Source: Photobacterium angustum (GTDB lineage Bacteria > Pseudomonadota > Gammaproteobacteria > Enterobacterales > Vibrionaceae). From it: DNA of 64,000 bases. Under the pieces are notes generated by a model. That model was not told where the DNA came from. It saw only the letters and a program-made list of their open reading frames with translations, and did not search any database. The stretch is from the NCBI RefSeq assembly GCF_002954615.1, contig NZ_MSCJ01000003.1:806001-870000 (forward strand). The letters run 5' to 3'. The number at the start of each line of letters is the position of its first letter. Positions within the stretch are counted from its first letter, which is position 1. Both the position numbers and the translations under genes were made by a program. Positions 35,916 to 46,057 of the stretch are shown piece by piece.

Positions 35916-36542
35916 ATGACAGATGAATATATCCACGATGTTTATCCATCGATGCGAATCGAAAAAACTCAAGCCGCAGAGCATATTGCGCCTTTAAAGT
36001 TAGGTGAGAGGCTAAAAGAAATTCGTGTTTCTTTAGGTCTAACCCTTGAAGAAGCCAGTAAACGTACAGGGCTTGCACGTTCAACCTTGTCAAAGATTGA
36101 AAACGAGCAAATATCACCTACGTTTCAGGCGATGCAGAAACTTGCTACGGGATTGGCTATCGATATTCCCCAACTTTTTGAACCACCTAAAACCATCACA
36201 GCCTCGGGCAGACGTGATATTACACGCTATGGTGAAGGTCGCCCTCATCCTACTTCAACCTATGAACATGAACTGCTTGCCACACAATTAACTAATAAAA
36301 AGATGATGCCGTTTAAATCACATGTGCGCGCACGATCTTTTGAGGATTATAGCGAGTGGATCCGCCATGACGGCGAGGAGTTCTTATTGGTACTAAAAGG
36401 CGAAATCACTTTTTTTTCTGAATTTTATGAGCCGATCCATTTAGTCGAAGGGGATTCAGCCTATTACGACGCGACAATGGGTCACATGCTGACATCTGTT
36501 AGTGAAGAAGATGCATTAATTCTTTGGGTGACGGCATCTTAA
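35916..36542 (+). CDS. XRE-family regulator with cupin domain, glycine cleavage region
   Basis: 208 residues. The N-terminal lambda-repressor-type HTH is at about residues 30-85 (GERLKEIRVSLGLTLEEASK, then TGLARSTLSKIENEQISPTF). The C-terminal cupin (DGEEFLLVLKGEITFFSEFY to the end) probably senses a small ligand such as glycine or a derivative. It lies between divergent gcvHP and downstream gcvT, 85 bases before gcvT on the same strand; the context implies that it controls the glycine cleavage genes. RBS AAGGAAG. Family assignment is firm; the target is inferred. Confidence 0.92.
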   Translation: MTDEYIHDVYPSMRIEKTQAAEHIAPLKLGERLKEIRVSLGLTLEEASKRTGLARSTLSKIENEQISPTFQAMQKLATGLAIDIPQLFEPPKTITASGRRDITRYGEGRPHPTSTYEHELLATQLTNKKMMPFKSHVRARSFEDYSEWIRHDGEEFLLVLKGEITFFSEFYEPIHLVEGDSAYYDATMGHMLTSVSEEDALILWVTAS

Positions 36543-36627
36543 TGTCATCGATCGGTTTATAGCACCAACCAGTTTTACAATTACGTTACCATTTATATGG
36601 ACACCAACTAGATAACGGAGTGCAACT

Positions 36628-37746
36628 ATGTCTCAACAACTTAAGCAGACCCCATTACATGGCTTACACATTGAAATGGGAGCGAAAATGGTGCCATTTG
36701 CTGGCTATGATATGCCTGTGCAATATGGCTTAGGAGTAAAAAAAGAGCATATACATTGTCGTGATTCTGCTGGGTTGTTCGATGTATCACACATGGGGCA
36801 AGTACGCTTAAAAGGGCAACATGCCGCTGCATTATTAGAAACCTTAGTACCTGTTGATATTGTTGATTTACCTGAAGGTAAACAGCGTTATGCCGTATTT
36901 ACCAATGAAAATGGCGGTATTCAAGATGATCTAATGGTGACAAATTTTGGTGATCATCTTTTCCTTGTCGTGAATGCTGCCTGTAAAGAACAAGATATTG
37001 CCCATTTAAAAGCTAATTTAACAGATGGTGTTGAATTAGAAGTGATTGAAGATCGCGCACTACTTGCCTTACAAGGTCCTAAAGCTGCGATGGTACTCGC
37101 TGAATTAAACCCTACGGTTAGCGATATGGTGTTTATGGATGCGGCTAAAGTGACGTTATTGGGCGTTGAATGTTACGTCAGCCGTTCAGGGTATACGGGT
37201 GAAGATGGTTATGAAATCTCTGTGCCTAATGATAAGGCCGAAGAATTAGCACGTGCTTTACTGGCGTTTAATGAAGTGGAATGGATTGGTCTTGGTGCGA
37301 GAGATTCACTACGTTTAGAGTGCGGATTATGTTTATATGGGCACGATCTTGACCCTACAACAACACCGTTTGAAGCAAGCTTAATGTGGGCAATTACGCC
37401 AAGTCGTCGTGCTGGTGGTGTACGTGAAGGTGGTTTCCCCGGCGCTGATATTATTTTAGAGCAATTACAAACTAAACAAGTTTCAAGAAAACGTGTTGGG
37501 TTAGTAGGGCAATCAAAAGCGCCTGTACGAGAAGGGACTAAGTTGTTTGATGCTGAAGACAATGAAATCGGTACTGTAACAAGTGGAACATTTGGCCCAA
37601 CAAAAGGTATTCCTGTCGCAATGGGGTATATTGCAACAGAAGCTAATAAGCTTGGTGAAACGGTATACGCTGAGGTTCGAGGTAAGAAGTTGCCTATGAC
37701 GATCGAGAAAATGCCATTTGTCCCACAACGTTACTATCGTGGTTAA
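36628..37746 (+). CDS. gcvT: Aminomethyltransferase, T-protein of the glycine cleavage system
   Basis: 372 residues, normal length. Recognised from LHIEMGAKMVPFAGYDMPVQ, GLFDVSHMGQVRLKG near the N-terminus, SRSGYTGEDGYEISVP, and the C-terminal barrel (GTVTSGTFGPTKGIPVAMGY). It transfers the methylene group from aminomethyl-GcvH to tetrahydrofolate. Downstream of the XRE-cupin gene, with its own RBS (CGGAG). A terminator follows. Confidence 0.98.
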   Translation: MSQQLKQTPLHGLHIEMGAKMVPFAGYDMPVQYGLGVKKEHIHCRDSAGLFDVSHMGQVRLKGQHAAALLETLVPVDIVDLPEGKQRYAVFTNENGGIQDDLMVTNFGDHLFLVVNAACKEQDIAHLKANLTDGVELEVIEDRALLALQGPKAAMVLAELNPTVSDMVFMDAAKVTLLGVECYVSRSGYTGEDGYEISVPNDKAEELARALLAFNEVEWIGLGARDSLRLECGLCLYGHDLDPTTTPFEASLMWAITPSRRAGGVREGGFPGADIILEQLQTKQVSRKRVGLVGQSKAPVREGTKLFDAEDNEIGTVTSGTFGPTKGIPVAMGYIATEANKLGETVYAEVRGKKLPMTIEKMPFVPQRYYRG

Positions 37747-37772
37747 ATAGGCATTTAAACTGAATGATTATG

Positions 37773-37796
37773 GCAAGACGTTGCGTTACGTCTTGC
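37773..37796 (+). terminator. Terminator after gcvT
   Basis: Perfect 9-bp stem GCAAGACGT/ACGTCTTGC with a 6-base loop, followed by a T-rich stretch. Confidence 0.8.
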
Positions 37797-37803
37797 TTAT
37801 TTC

Positions 37804-37968
37804 TCATCGAGTAGTTACGGCTTTATAAGCTGATTGGAATAATAGTGTAAAACCTTCTTTTGAAAGATCTTTTACAGTCAAGCCTGTTTCATTCAAGCGG
37901 CGGTAGCACTCATTCAATGCGGTAATGAAGAGTTCTTTGTCAATGGCATTATTTTTTGTTGATTTCAT
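37804..37968 (-). CDS. Small hypothetical protein
   Basis: 54 residues from the ATG at 37968, with AGGGTGAAG upstream. Sequence begins MKSTKNNAIDKELFITALNE and ends LFQSAYKAVTTR; predicted all-helical and soluble. Its stop is next to the gcvT terminator, which could serve both. I do not recognise a family. Good RBS and codon use make it a likely real gene. Confidence 0.6.
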   Translation of the reverse strand: MKSTKNNAIDKELFITALNECYRRLNETGLTVKDLSKEGFTLLFQSAYKAVTTR

Positions 37969-38150
37969 TTTCTTCACCCTAGGTCACATCTAATCCAAAC
38001 TTGATGAATCCTTACACAACAACCTTGAATAAATACTGAATGAGAATGTATGCTCGCAGATAATTGACATTAAATTTACTTTGCTGTCGAAAAAAATAAG
38101 CCTCAAAATATTTTTAAGGCCTATTTCTGTGTAACTAAACTTCGATAAGG

Positions 38151-39260
38151 CTATTTATTGGTTAAATAACGATATAAAAACTCAGTAATATTGGTCATAT
38201 CTTCGACGGTAATAAATTCTTCCGTAGTATGCACTTTACTCATACCTGTTGATAGATTAACGGTTTTTAGTCCTTTCTCATTAAAGATATTTGCATCACT
38301 ACCACCACCAGTAGATTTGGTAAATGGTGCTAATCCCATTTCTTTAAAACTAGCCATGATATCAATAACATGAGGGTCGTTATCAGCAATAGAGTAGGCG
38401 TTATAAGAGCGTGTAGATTGAATATCTATTAGCGCTTTATGCTTTTCTGCTGTTGTGTTGAATACATCAACCATATGCTGAACTTGAGTAGCAAGCTTAT
38501 CATCGTTAAGTGAACGCGCTTCAGCGGCAAGATACAATTCAGGCATCACGATATTCGTTGCTTGACCACCAGAGACAATGCCAATGTTAGCGGTTGTTTC
38601 ATGATCTATACGCGCTAATTTCATATTCATTACAGCATCAGATGCGACTGTTAGTGCATTAATACCTTCTTCAGGTGCAAGTCCTGCGTGAGCGGGTTTA
38701 CCTTTAATAGCCACTTTTAGGCTTTGCTGGCCGGGAGCACTCGTTACAATCGCACCAATAGCACCGCCTGAATCAAGCACAATAGCTTTATCTGCAGTGA
38801 TATATGACATATCAAAATGCTTGGAACCTTGTAATCCACCTTCTTCATGAACAGTAAAAGCCAGCTCTATTGTCTTATGGGCTTTGTTGTTGTCTTTGAT
38901 GGTACGCACCGCTTCGAGGATGGCTGCAATACCCGATTTATCATCACCACCAAGAATAGTGTCGCCTTTTGAACGAATAACCCCATCTTCAATAATCGGT
39001 TCAATACTTTTCCCTGGAGTTACGGTGTCCATGTGGCAGCTTAAAACAATACTATCTTCAAGTTCACCATCAAGCTTTGCATAAAGGTTAAAACCATTAG
39101 AAATGTTTTCAGGCACAGGTAATTTAGAAACGCTGAAACCTAACTGTCCGAGTTGTTCTGCTAAGGCTTGTGAAATCGCTTTTTCGTTTTTTGATTCGCT
39201 ATCGATTTTGATGAGATCAATAAAATGAGAAATAAGGCGTTCTTGATTAATTGTTGTCAT
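38151..39260 (-). CDS. M20-family peptidase, PepT-like
   Basis: 369 residues from the ATG at 39260; the in-frame extension to 39293 lacks support. M20 metal ligands and catalytic residues can be followed in order: SCHMDTVTPG (His and Asp), GGDDKSGIAA (bridging Asp), HEEGGLQGSK (catalytic and metal Glu), VLDSGGAIGA (metal Asp) and KVHTTEEFI (metal His near the C-terminus). The family includes tripeptidase PepT and relatives that remove N-terminal residues of short peptides; this shorter, PepT-like group is sometimes annotated as peptidase T-like. Cytosolic, dizinc enzyme. Monocistronic. Confidence 0.9.
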   Translation of the reverse strand: MTTINQERLISHFIDLIKIDSESKNEKAISQALAEQLGQLGFSVSKLPVPENISNGFNLYAKLDGELEDSIVLSCHMDTVTPGKSIEPIIEDGVIRSKGDTILGGDDKSGIAAILEAVRTIKDNNKAHKTIELAFTVHEEGGLQGSKHFDMSYITADKAIVLDSGGAIGAIVTSAPGQQSLKVAIKGKPAHAGLAPEEGINALTVASDAVMNMKLARIDHETTANIGIVSGGQATNIVMPELYLAAEARSLNDDKLATQVQHMVDVFNTTAEKHKALIDIQSTRSYNAYSIADNDPHVIDIMASFKEMGLAPFTKSTGGGSDANIFNEKGLKTVNLSTGMSKVHTTEEFITVEDMTNITEFLYRYLTNK

Positions 39261-39410
39261 ATTGCTTCTAACCACTAAATAGGAGGAATACACAGTACTC
39301 TAATAGGAATAATGGCGAGATGGTGAGGGGCTAAATCAATAAAAGTAGAGATAAAAAATGGGGGAGTAAGTGAAGCGAGAGAAGTTTGAACTGGGTTATA
39401 GAAATGAAAA

Positions 39411-39483
39411 TGCCAAATAAGACATAGCTTCACATGAATGCGGGAGCGAACCGATTGTGAATCTACATAACGCTTATTTGGCA
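39411..39483. repeat. Long-loop inverted repeat in the pepT-tyrS spacer
   Basis: Perfect 11-bp arms TGCCAAATAAG (39411-39421) and CTTATTTGGCA (39473-39483) separated by 51 bases. The overall length of 73 bases and symmetry suggest a small palindromic element or a structured RNA. Confidence 0.5.
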
Positions 39484-39492
39484 TAAATCGAT

Positions 39493-39519
39493 AAGTTAGC
39501 TGATGTTATCAGCTAACTT
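39493..39519 (-). terminator. Terminator of the tyrS operon
   Basis: Perfect 12-bp stem AAGTTAGCTGAT/ATCAGCTAACTT with a 3-base loop, nine bases past the tyrS stop. Confidence 0.85.
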
Positions 39520-39527
39520 AATACTCA

Positions 39528-40802
39528 TTAGCCCCAAACGATCAGGCTGTAGTTCTTTTTACCACGGCGGATCAGAGTGTAGCGACCGAATAGTTTGTCA
39601 GCGTCTGTAAACTCATAGAATGGTTCGCTTACTTTCTCGCCATTAACCATGATTGCATTTGAGCTGATATGTGTTTTAGCTTGACCACGAGAACTTGCAA
39701 GACCAGATTTAACTAGCACTTGTTGTAAATCATCGCCATTTTCAGCTTCAGCACTTGGCATACCATCTTGCGCTAGTTGAGCAAAATCAGATTCAGATAA
39801 GTGCGCTAAATCGTTTTCAAATAGGCAGCGAGTGATGTTCTGTGCTGCTTCTAATTGCTCTTGACCGTGAACTAAACGCGTTGCTTGCTCTGCAAGAATA
39901 CGTTGTGCTTCAGGTGCTTTACCGCTGTTACGATCTGCTTCTTCAATCTGTTGAATTTCTTCTTCAGAAAGGAAAGTGAAAAATCGTAGGAAACGATATA
40001 CGTCAGCATCTGCAGTGTTCATCCAGAATTGGTAGAACTTGTATGGGCTTGTTTTCGAAGGATCTAACCAAACCGCACCACCTTCAGTTTTACCAAATTT
40101 AGTACCGTCAGATTTCGTGATTAGCGGTACTGTCATACCGAACACTTGCTGTTGGTTCATACGGCGAGTAAGGTCGATACCCGCTGTGATGTTACCCCAT
40201 TGATCAGAACCACCGATTTGTAGTTCCATACCCATTTCTTTGTTCATACTTGCGAAGTCGTAAGACTGTAGCAAGCTGTATGCGAACTCAGTAAAAGAGA
40301 TACCTACTTCATCACGGTTAATTCGTTGTTTAACAGATTCTTTGCTGATCATTTGGTTTACAGAGAAGTGTTTACCAATATCACGTAAGAATGTTAGAAC
40401 ATCCATATTACCGAACCAGTCATGGTTATTTACCATACGGGCAGGGTTTGTTGCATTGTCAAAATCCAAGAATGGAGAAACTTGGCGTTGGATTTTTGTC
40501 ACCCAACCTGCAACTGTATCTAAAGTGTTAAGTGAACGCTCAGTCGCTTTGAAGCTTGGATCTCCAATCATACCAGTAGCGCCGCCAACCAAAGCTACTG
40601 GATTATGACCCGCTTCTTGGAAGCGCTTAAGGCAAAGTAGAGGAACCAGATGACCTAGGTGTAAACTATCAGCCGTTGGATCAAAGCCGCAATATAATGT
40701 AATCGGACCTTTTGCTAAACGTTCGCTTAAAGCTTCTTCATCCGTAATTTGAGCGATCAGACCGCGATCTTTAAGCTCTTGAATTAAATTCAAATGATTC
40801 AT
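39528..40802 (-). CDS. tyrS: Tyrosyl-tRNA synthetase
   Basis: 424 residues from the ATG at 40802, preceded by GGAGAACAC. The class-I HIGH motif appears as [11 protein letters not shown] near residue 47 and the KMSKS motif as KFGKTEGG near residue 230; a C-terminal S4 RNA-binding domain follows ([20 protein letters not shown]). It charges tRNA-Tyr. It is the last gene of a tyrosine cluster, 30 bases after the tyrosine permease gene, an association also known in the tyramine clusters of enterococci and lactobacilli. Whether it is the only tyrS or a second copy cannot be told. Confidence 0.97.
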   Translation of the reverse strand: MNHLNLIQELKDRGLIAQITDEEALSERLAKGPITLYCGFDPTADSLHLGHLVPLLCLKRFQEAGHNPVALVGGATGMIGDPSFKATERSLNTLDTVAGWVTKIQRQVSPFLDFDNATNPARMVNNHDWFGNMDVLTFLRDIGKHFSVNQMISKESVKQRINRDEVGISFTEFAYSLLQSYDFASMNKEMGMELQIGGSDQWGNITAGIDLTRRMNQQQVFGMTVPLITKSDGTKFGKTEGGAVWLDPSKTSPYKFYQFWMNTADADVYRFLRFFTFLSEEEIQQIEEADRNSGKAPEAQRILAEQATRLVHGQEQLEAAQNITRCLFENDLAHLSESDFAQLAQDGMPSAEAENGDDLQQVLVKSGLASSRGQAKTHISSNAIMVNGEKVSEPFYEFTDADKLFGRYTLIRRGKKNYSLIVWG

Positions 40803-40831
40803 GTGTTCTCCAGTAATCATTTTATTTACGT

Positions 40832-42055
40832 TTAATTAAAAATAGGTACGGCATTATTCAATGTCAGTATCTGGTTTATTATGACTTGTAGGCCAATTAA
40901 CCCCACAACAAATAATGCGATATTATTTGTTGCGACATTATATTCAATTTGATGTTGTTTACCACGAAGTTTTCTAAGGGCAAGAACAGGAAACAGAATC
41001 GCTAATATAGTCAAGAAAATTGCTGCAGCACCTAAAGCTGGGACAAAGCCATTCGGGTACACAAGAGTGAAAACCAATGGTGGCAAGTAGCATAGTACAG
41101 CAGTAATTAATCTATCTTTGGTATTATTACCATGTTTAAAGGTACTTGCCAATGAATCAAATAGTCCCAATGAAACACATAGATAAGAAGTGAACATTGC
41201 GATGGATGAGAAAGCACCAATTAGATAAATTATGCTCTTTTCTTGAATGAATATCTGCATTTGTTGAAGCATAACCCCAACATTTGATCCATGCTGTGCA
41301 ATATATTGAAAACTATGGTTACCAAATCGAGGTAACGAGCCGAGCATGGTTATTTCCCAAACAATGTAAACAACGAGGGGAATTAAACCGCCAGCAATAA
41401 ATATATTCCGTAATGTTTTAGGATTTTCACGGCCAATATATTTAACCATGCTTGGAACACTGCCATGAAAACCAAAGGCAGTAATGAAAACAGGAATAGC
41501 AGCAAAGGCATATTTTGATGAATCGTTGATATTAACTAAAAATTGTCCATGGATGAATGGAATAATTGTAATAACAAGAGTAAAAAAGATAACAATGTTA
41601 GTACTAAATAAAACGCGGTTAGCCATATCAACAGCTTTGGTACTAATAAATACAATGGTTGCAATGACTAAAGTAAATATAATCGCAATGATATGAGAGG
41701 GCACCGAAATATGGAAATAATCGGTTAAATCACTTTTGTAAATAGAAGATGCACCAGCAATATAGGCACAAGATAATGCGTAAAGTAGCAATAATAATGA
41801 TAGATGTATTACCCATTTACCAGGTTTACCAAACAGGTCATAAGCAATCGCTTCAAACCCTGTACCGGTTGGGTAATTAAGGCATACTTCTAATAACATT
41901 AATCCGGTATAAGTCATTACCGCCCATAAAACGGTTAATAAGATTATTGCATTATAAATACCTAAGCCTGCAGAAATGAGAGGGAGTGCAAGCATTCCTG
42001 CGCCAAGCATTGTGCCAGAAATAAGCAGTGTCGCACCAATAGCTTTTTTATTCAT
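40832..42055 (-). CDS. tyrP: Tyrosine-specific transport protein (HAAAP family)
   Basis: 407 residues with about eleven hydrophobic helices. The start [20 protein letters not shown] and the following [16 protein letters not shown] match the aromatic amino-acid permeases TyrP, Mtr and TnaB. It imports tyrosine by proton symport at the inner membrane. Placed between the tyrosine decarboxylase and tyrS genes on the same strand, it would supply substrate to the pathway. The name tyrP is used here in the E. coli sense, not for the tyrosine-tyramine antiporter of Gram-positives, which this window also appears to encode (44354-45796). Confidence 0.9.
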   Translation of the reverse strand: MNKKAIGATLLISGTMLGAGMLALPLISAGLGIYNAIILLTVLWAVMTYTGLMLLEVCLNYPTGTGFEAIAYDLFGKPGKWVIHLSLLLLLYALSCAYIAGASSIYKSDLTDYFHISVPSHIIAIIFTLVIATIVFISTKAVDMANRVLFSTNIVIFFTLVITIIPFIHGQFLVNINDSSKYAFAAIPVFITAFGFHGSVPSMVKYIGRENPKTLRNIFIAGGLIPLVVYIVWEITMLGSLPRFGNHSFQYIAQHGSNVGVMLQQMQIFIQEKSIIYLIGAFSSIAMFTSYLCVSLGLFDSLASTFKHGNNTKDRLITAVLCYLPPLVFTLVYPNGFVPALGAAAIFLTILAILFPVLALRKLRGKQHQIEYNVATNNIALFVVGLIGLQVIINQILTLNNAVPIFN

Positions 42056-42177
42056 GACGTGTACCCTGAAAAAATACCTAATAAATATTGTTATTAGGAC
42101 GTAATTAACTAGCCATCAATAACAAAAAGACGGCGATAATTAATCGATATATTAATATCTTTCATCGTATATAGAAG

Positions 42178-42203
42178 AACGCCAGCCTTTAAAGACTGGC
42201 GTT
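42178..42203 (-). terminator. Terminator hairpin after the decarboxylase gene
   Basis: Stem AACGCCAG/CTGGCGTT with a 10-base loop (one additional internal pairing possible), 12 bases past the stop. Only a weak T-run in the minus direction, so partial readthrough into the permease gene is possible. Confidence 0.65.
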
Positions 42204-42214
42204 TATTTTCCTTT

Positions 42215-44128
42215 TTAAGCAGCGGTATGTGCTAATTTTTGTTTATTTTCTTCATCAATAATTTCACTTAGAAGACTTGTGAATACATCACGAAGGTTAT
42301 TCCAGTAATTATTGAAACGGATTTCATCACGTAGGAAGTGAGTCATTACCGCTGAACGAAGAATGTAAACAGAACCTACAGTATTCCATTCGTCTTCACT
42401 AAAGCCACGGCTTTCAGCGTATAGACGAGGAGTTTGACCGTATTCTTCTTCTGATAGAGAAGTTGAAGAAGTAAGGAAGTCTTTAGTGTAAGTACGACCT
42501 GTTGCGTAAGAGCATAGTTCGTAAATACGTTGGTTTAGGTGGTTGTGTGCTTCAAGGCTATCGTTGCCGATTTCTTTGAAGGTAAAGTCAACCATGTGGA
42601 AGTCAGGGTGCATTAGAGGGCGAACCTCAAAGCGACGACCGTCAACAACAAATGGTTCAGCCGTTGCAAGTTTCTTCGCAAACCAGTCTGCAGTTACGAT
42701 ACCACGACCAATCACATGACCGTAACCACTTACATTTAGTGGTACTAGACGATGTGCAGCCCATACAGCAGCGGCAGTTGCACCTGCTTTTGAACCTTCC
42801 ATGATTGATGAACCTAGAACAACTTGCTTATCAGCTTCGTTCTCGTCACCCGCTTCTTCGAATACGTAAGCGGCATGGTATGAAATCAAGTCAACAATAC
42901 GCTTGTCTTTCATTGCTACTGCGCCAGCTGCGTACTGGATGAAGCCCACTTTATGTGGATCGACAGTGATAGAGTCAGCTTCTGACATAGCGTGGAATGC
43001 ATCATACACTTCACGTTTTGGCCAGATAACACCTTCAGGGATGATGTCATCGTTACGATAACGTTCGATTAGTGCGTCATATTCCATGAATTCATTGTTA
43101 TCATCAAGGAACATAGAACGTACATAGCCACCGTAAGCCGCATCAACGTGAACGTAGAAAGATGAACCGTATTTCTCTTCACACTCTTTACGAAGTTTCA
43201 TTACTTCATGAACGGCATCGATAGAACCTTCCTCGGTAGTACCAACAACAGATACCATACCTAAGATAGGTGTTCCTTCTTCCATTAATTTGAAGGTTAC
43301 TTCACGCATTTTTTCAACGTCTGTACGGTAGTTACCATCAACGTCTAGTGGAACAATGTGCTCTTGACCTAGGCCAAGTACGTCCATTGCTTTCATCCAT
43401 GAATAGTGCTTAGAACGTGGAACAAGGAATTTACCAAGTTTACCCGCATCAACACCTACGCCACGTGCTGTTAATGCACGAACTTCTTCAAAAATGCCAC
43501 GTTTTTTCAACTCATCAGTAAGATCTAAAATATCTTTAGATTTCATGTTTAAAAGTTGATGCTCAGTCATGCCTTCTACAAGGTCTTTTGACTTATCACA
43601 TGCAGCGATAGCTAGAGGCATTGTTTTAAGGTTACGAGCAACCCAAACACCTTCGTAGTTAGCAACAGTACCGCCAGAAGTAATGTGCGCCCATGATTTA
43701 TTCACATCGTAACCAAACATGCGGCATAGGTCATGACCTGCTTCTAACTCAAGTTCTGTAGTCACAGGAGAGGCTTCATGTGCACAGTTGTTTGGGTTGT
43801 AAAGCATGGTCATCACGTATGCAAGGTTTGATACCATTAGTGTATCTGCGTTCATGTGGCCTAAATAGCGAGGAGAAAACCAAGGTACTGATTTAGTTTT
43901 AAGGCGTGCAGATAGCCCCTGTAAGATACCTTCTGTACGATAAAGTGTATCGCGGAAATCTGGTTGGTGTTGCATTACAGGGTTAAGCATAGGTGCATCT
44001 TCTGGGTGGAAGTCTGAGCGCCAGTGCATGTGTTCACTAATTGCGTAATCCATCATTTCTTTGAAGAATACTTGGTTTTCTGATTTTGGACCAAGGAACA
44101 GTGCATCCACATTCATTTTTTCGCTCAT
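42215..44128 (-). CDS. tyrDC: Tyrosine decarboxylase (PLP-dependent)
   Basis: 637 residues, the length of the bacterial tyrosine decarboxylase group (about 610-640) and much longer than glutamate decarboxylase. The PLP Lys is in SITVDPHKVGFIQYAAGAVA near residue 392; other group-II decarboxylase landmarks are SPRYLGHMNADTLMVSN, AHITSGGTVANYEGVW and HVDAAYGGYVRSMF. It converts tyrosine to tyramine and CO2, consuming a proton in the cytosol. Flanked by an APC antiporter upstream and tyrosine permease plus tyrS downstream, a coherent acid-resistance or energy-yielding tyramine pathway. Substrate choice tyrosine over L-DOPA or phenylalanine is from the neighbours. Confidence 0.93.
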   Translation of the reverse strand: MSEKMNVDALFLGPKSENQVFFKEMMDYAISEHMHWRSDFHPEDAPMLNPVMQHQPDFRDTLYRTEGILQGLSARLKTKSVPWFSPRYLGHMNADTLMVSNLAYVMTMLYNPNNCAHEASPVTTELELEAGHDLCRMFGYDVNKSWAHITSGGTVANYEGVWVARNLKTMPLAIAACDKSKDLVEGMTEHQLLNMKSKDILDLTDELKKRGIFEEVRALTARGVGVDAGKLGKFLVPRSKHYSWMKAMDVLGLGQEHIVPLDVDGNYRTDVEKMREVTFKLMEEGTPILGMVSVVGTTEEGSIDAVHEVMKLRKECEEKYGSSFYVHVDAAYGGYVRSMFLDDNNEFMEYDALIERYRNDDIIPEGVIWPKREVYDAFHAMSEADSITVDPHKVGFIQYAAGAVAMKDKRIVDLISYHAAYVFEEAGDENEADKQVVLGSSIMEGSKAGATAAAVWAAHRLVPLNVSGYGHVIGRGIVTADWFAKKLATAEPFVVDGRRFEVRPLMHPDFHMVDFTFKEIGNDSLEAHNHLNQRIYELCSYATGRTYTKDFLTSSTSLSEEEYGQTPRLYAESRGFSEDEWNTVGSVYILRSAVMTHFLRDEIRFNNYWNNLRDVFTSLLSEIIDEENKQKLAHTAA

Positions 44129-44272
44129 AATAAAACCTATTTTATCTTTAATATTGAAATACTATTTCTGTTTATATTTTTTCTCTTCAGAGAAGAAAAT
44201 GTCAGAAAGAAAATTAAATTAGTTTTAACAAATAATGGTTTAAAACTGGGCTGTAAATAAAAGTGCAACCAT

Positions 44273-44314
44273 CAGGAGAAGCAGAAGTAGAATAGGGAAC
44301 CACTACTTCTCCTG
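44273..44314 (-). terminator. Terminator hairpin after the antiporter gene
   Basis: CAGGAGAAG ... CTTCTCCTG arms with further AGTAG/CTACT pairing, located between the antiporter and decarboxylase genes; T-rich sequence on the plus side, weaker on the minus side. Confidence 0.6.
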
Positions 44315-44353
44315 TTTATTTGTTTAGTCTTTTTGTTTGCTGAAAAATAAGAC

Positions 44354-45796
44354 TTAGTTTGCGTGAGTTACTGGCGTTGCATTATCTGCTTTAGCTCGGT
44401 TTGAATATTTACCCCAAGCGTAAACAACAAGTGGAATAATAATCATGATAACTAAACCAAAGAACTGGAAGTTAAAGTAACTGTTTGCAGTACCGTCATA
44501 ACTTGATGGTGCTTTGAAGCCGAAATAACCTGCAAGTAGACATGTTGCAATACCTAGACCTGAACAGATCCACATACCAATGTTACCGCCAGGAACTGTA
44601 AAGCTACGTTGTGCGTCTGGACGCTTGTAGCGTAGGTAAATCGCAGCAGAGAACATAAGTAAGTAAGCAACGATATAAACAAGAGATGTTAGACCTAGAA
44701 GCATAAAGTAGAAGGAATCTACGTTAGGCATTACACAAATAAGCACACCCACGATTGAGATTAGGATAGCTTGTAAGTAAATAAGGTTAACAGGTACACC
44801 TTCTTTATTTGTCTTTTGAAGTACCTTAGGTAGTGCGCCAGCGTTTGCTGTTGCTTGAAGACCACGAACTGGACCTAAAACCCAAGAGTTAACTTGACCT
44901 GCAAGACCGATAGCCATACATACAGCCATGATAGGTGTTAACCAGTCTAGACCCCACATATCAAAGTAAGTCTGGAATGCCTGAATAAGACCTGCTGTCA
45001 TTGAAATGTGCTTAGTTGGAATACCGATGAAGATTGCAAAAGAACCTACAACAGAAACGATAACCACAAATAATGCAACTAAGAACACTGCGATAGGGTA
45101 GTTACGTTCAGCGTTTTTAACGTGAGAAACGTTAGATGCTGATACTTCCATACCCATAACAACGAATACGAAGCCAATGAATAGTGCCCAAGTACCCTTA
45201 TTTGATAAATCAGGAATAAGGTTTGCAGTTGTTAATGAAAGGTCAGTAACAATTGGATGACCACCGACTAGGTAAGCGATAGCGCAGGCTACAAGTACAA
45301 AGAAAGGTAAGAACACACCTAAAATTACACATAGAGTGGATACCCAACCGAGTGTTTTAACACCACGCATATTACCCAATGTACATGCCCAGTAAACCAC
45401 TAATATAACAGCAAGAATGTACATTTTATTTTGTGCTAACGCAGGGTCAAAGGCGTAGGCAAAAATTGCACCGACAATCATCAAAATGGATGTCATGCCA
45501 AAAACCATTTGAATCCATTGCATCCAGACTGCAACAAATCCCATACGTTCACCAAATGCTTCGCGAACCCAGATGAAGATACCACCATCTTCAGGGAATG
45601 CCGTTGCAAGTTCAGCGGAGACAAGTGCTGTTGGAATCATAAAACAGATTGCAGCAGCTAATGTTAAGAAGATCGTCATCATTCCTGGCTGCGCTGTCAT
45701 AGGGAGTGTACGAACACTCATAACAACCGCAGCGGTAATCATGACGAAACTGAATACGCCAATTTTAGCGGGAGAAGCGTTGGTGGAGCTAGCCAT
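44354..45796 (-). CDS. APC-family amino-acid/amine antiporter, probable tyrosine-tyramine exchanger
   Basis: 480 residues from the ATG at 45796 (GAGG six bases before); a codon-4-upstream ATG at 45808 is less likely. Twelve or so transmembrane helices. GIFIWVREAFGERMGFVAVW and the N-terminal FSFVMITAAVVMSVRTLPMT are characteristic of the glutamate:GABA-type antiporter branch, which includes tyrosine-tyramine exchangers. Exchange of tyrosine for tyramine coupled to decarboxylation would generate proton motive force. It is the first gene of the minus-strand tyrosine cluster. Specificity is inferred from context. Confidence 0.88.
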   Translation of the reverse strand: MASSTNASPAKIGVFSFVMITAAVVMSVRTLPMTAQPGMMTIFLTLAAAICFMIPTALVSAELATAFPEDGGIFIWVREAFGERMGFVAVWMQWIQMVFGMTSILMIVGAIFAYAFDPALAQNKMYILAVILVVYWACTLGNMRGVKTLGWVSTLCVILGVFLPFFVLVACAIAYLVGGHPIVTDLSLTTANLIPDLSNKGTWALFIGFVFVVMGMEVSASNVSHVKNAERNYPIAVFLVALFVVIVSVVGSFAIFIGIPTKHISMTAGLIQAFQTYFDMWGLDWLTPIMAVCMAIGLAGQVNSWVLGPVRGLQATANAGALPKVLQKTNKEGVPVNLIYLQAILISIVGVLICVMPNVDSFYFMLLGLTSLVYIVAYLLMFSAAIYLRYKRPDAQRSFTVPGGNIGMWICSGLGIATCLLAGYFGFKAPSSYDGTANSYFNFQFFGLVIMIIIPLVVYAWGKYSNRAKADNATPVTHAN

Positions 45797-46057
45797 TGTA
45801 GACCTCAAAATCTATCAGTTAAGCAGTAATGAGATAAAAACATCTAATTCTATAAATTATATTAAATATCGATATTTTTAATTACCGCGTTCAAAAATCG
45901 ATTTTTATGGTAGTGACCAAATGTAATTTTGTGAAGCGAATTTAGTTCCAAATTCCGATAGTTTAATTTGCATTTTTAAGCAATTTACGAATTAGGAATA
46001 ATTGTATAATGAATAAATATAATATGCAGCGATGCACCTAGTGGCTATTTTTGGTTT

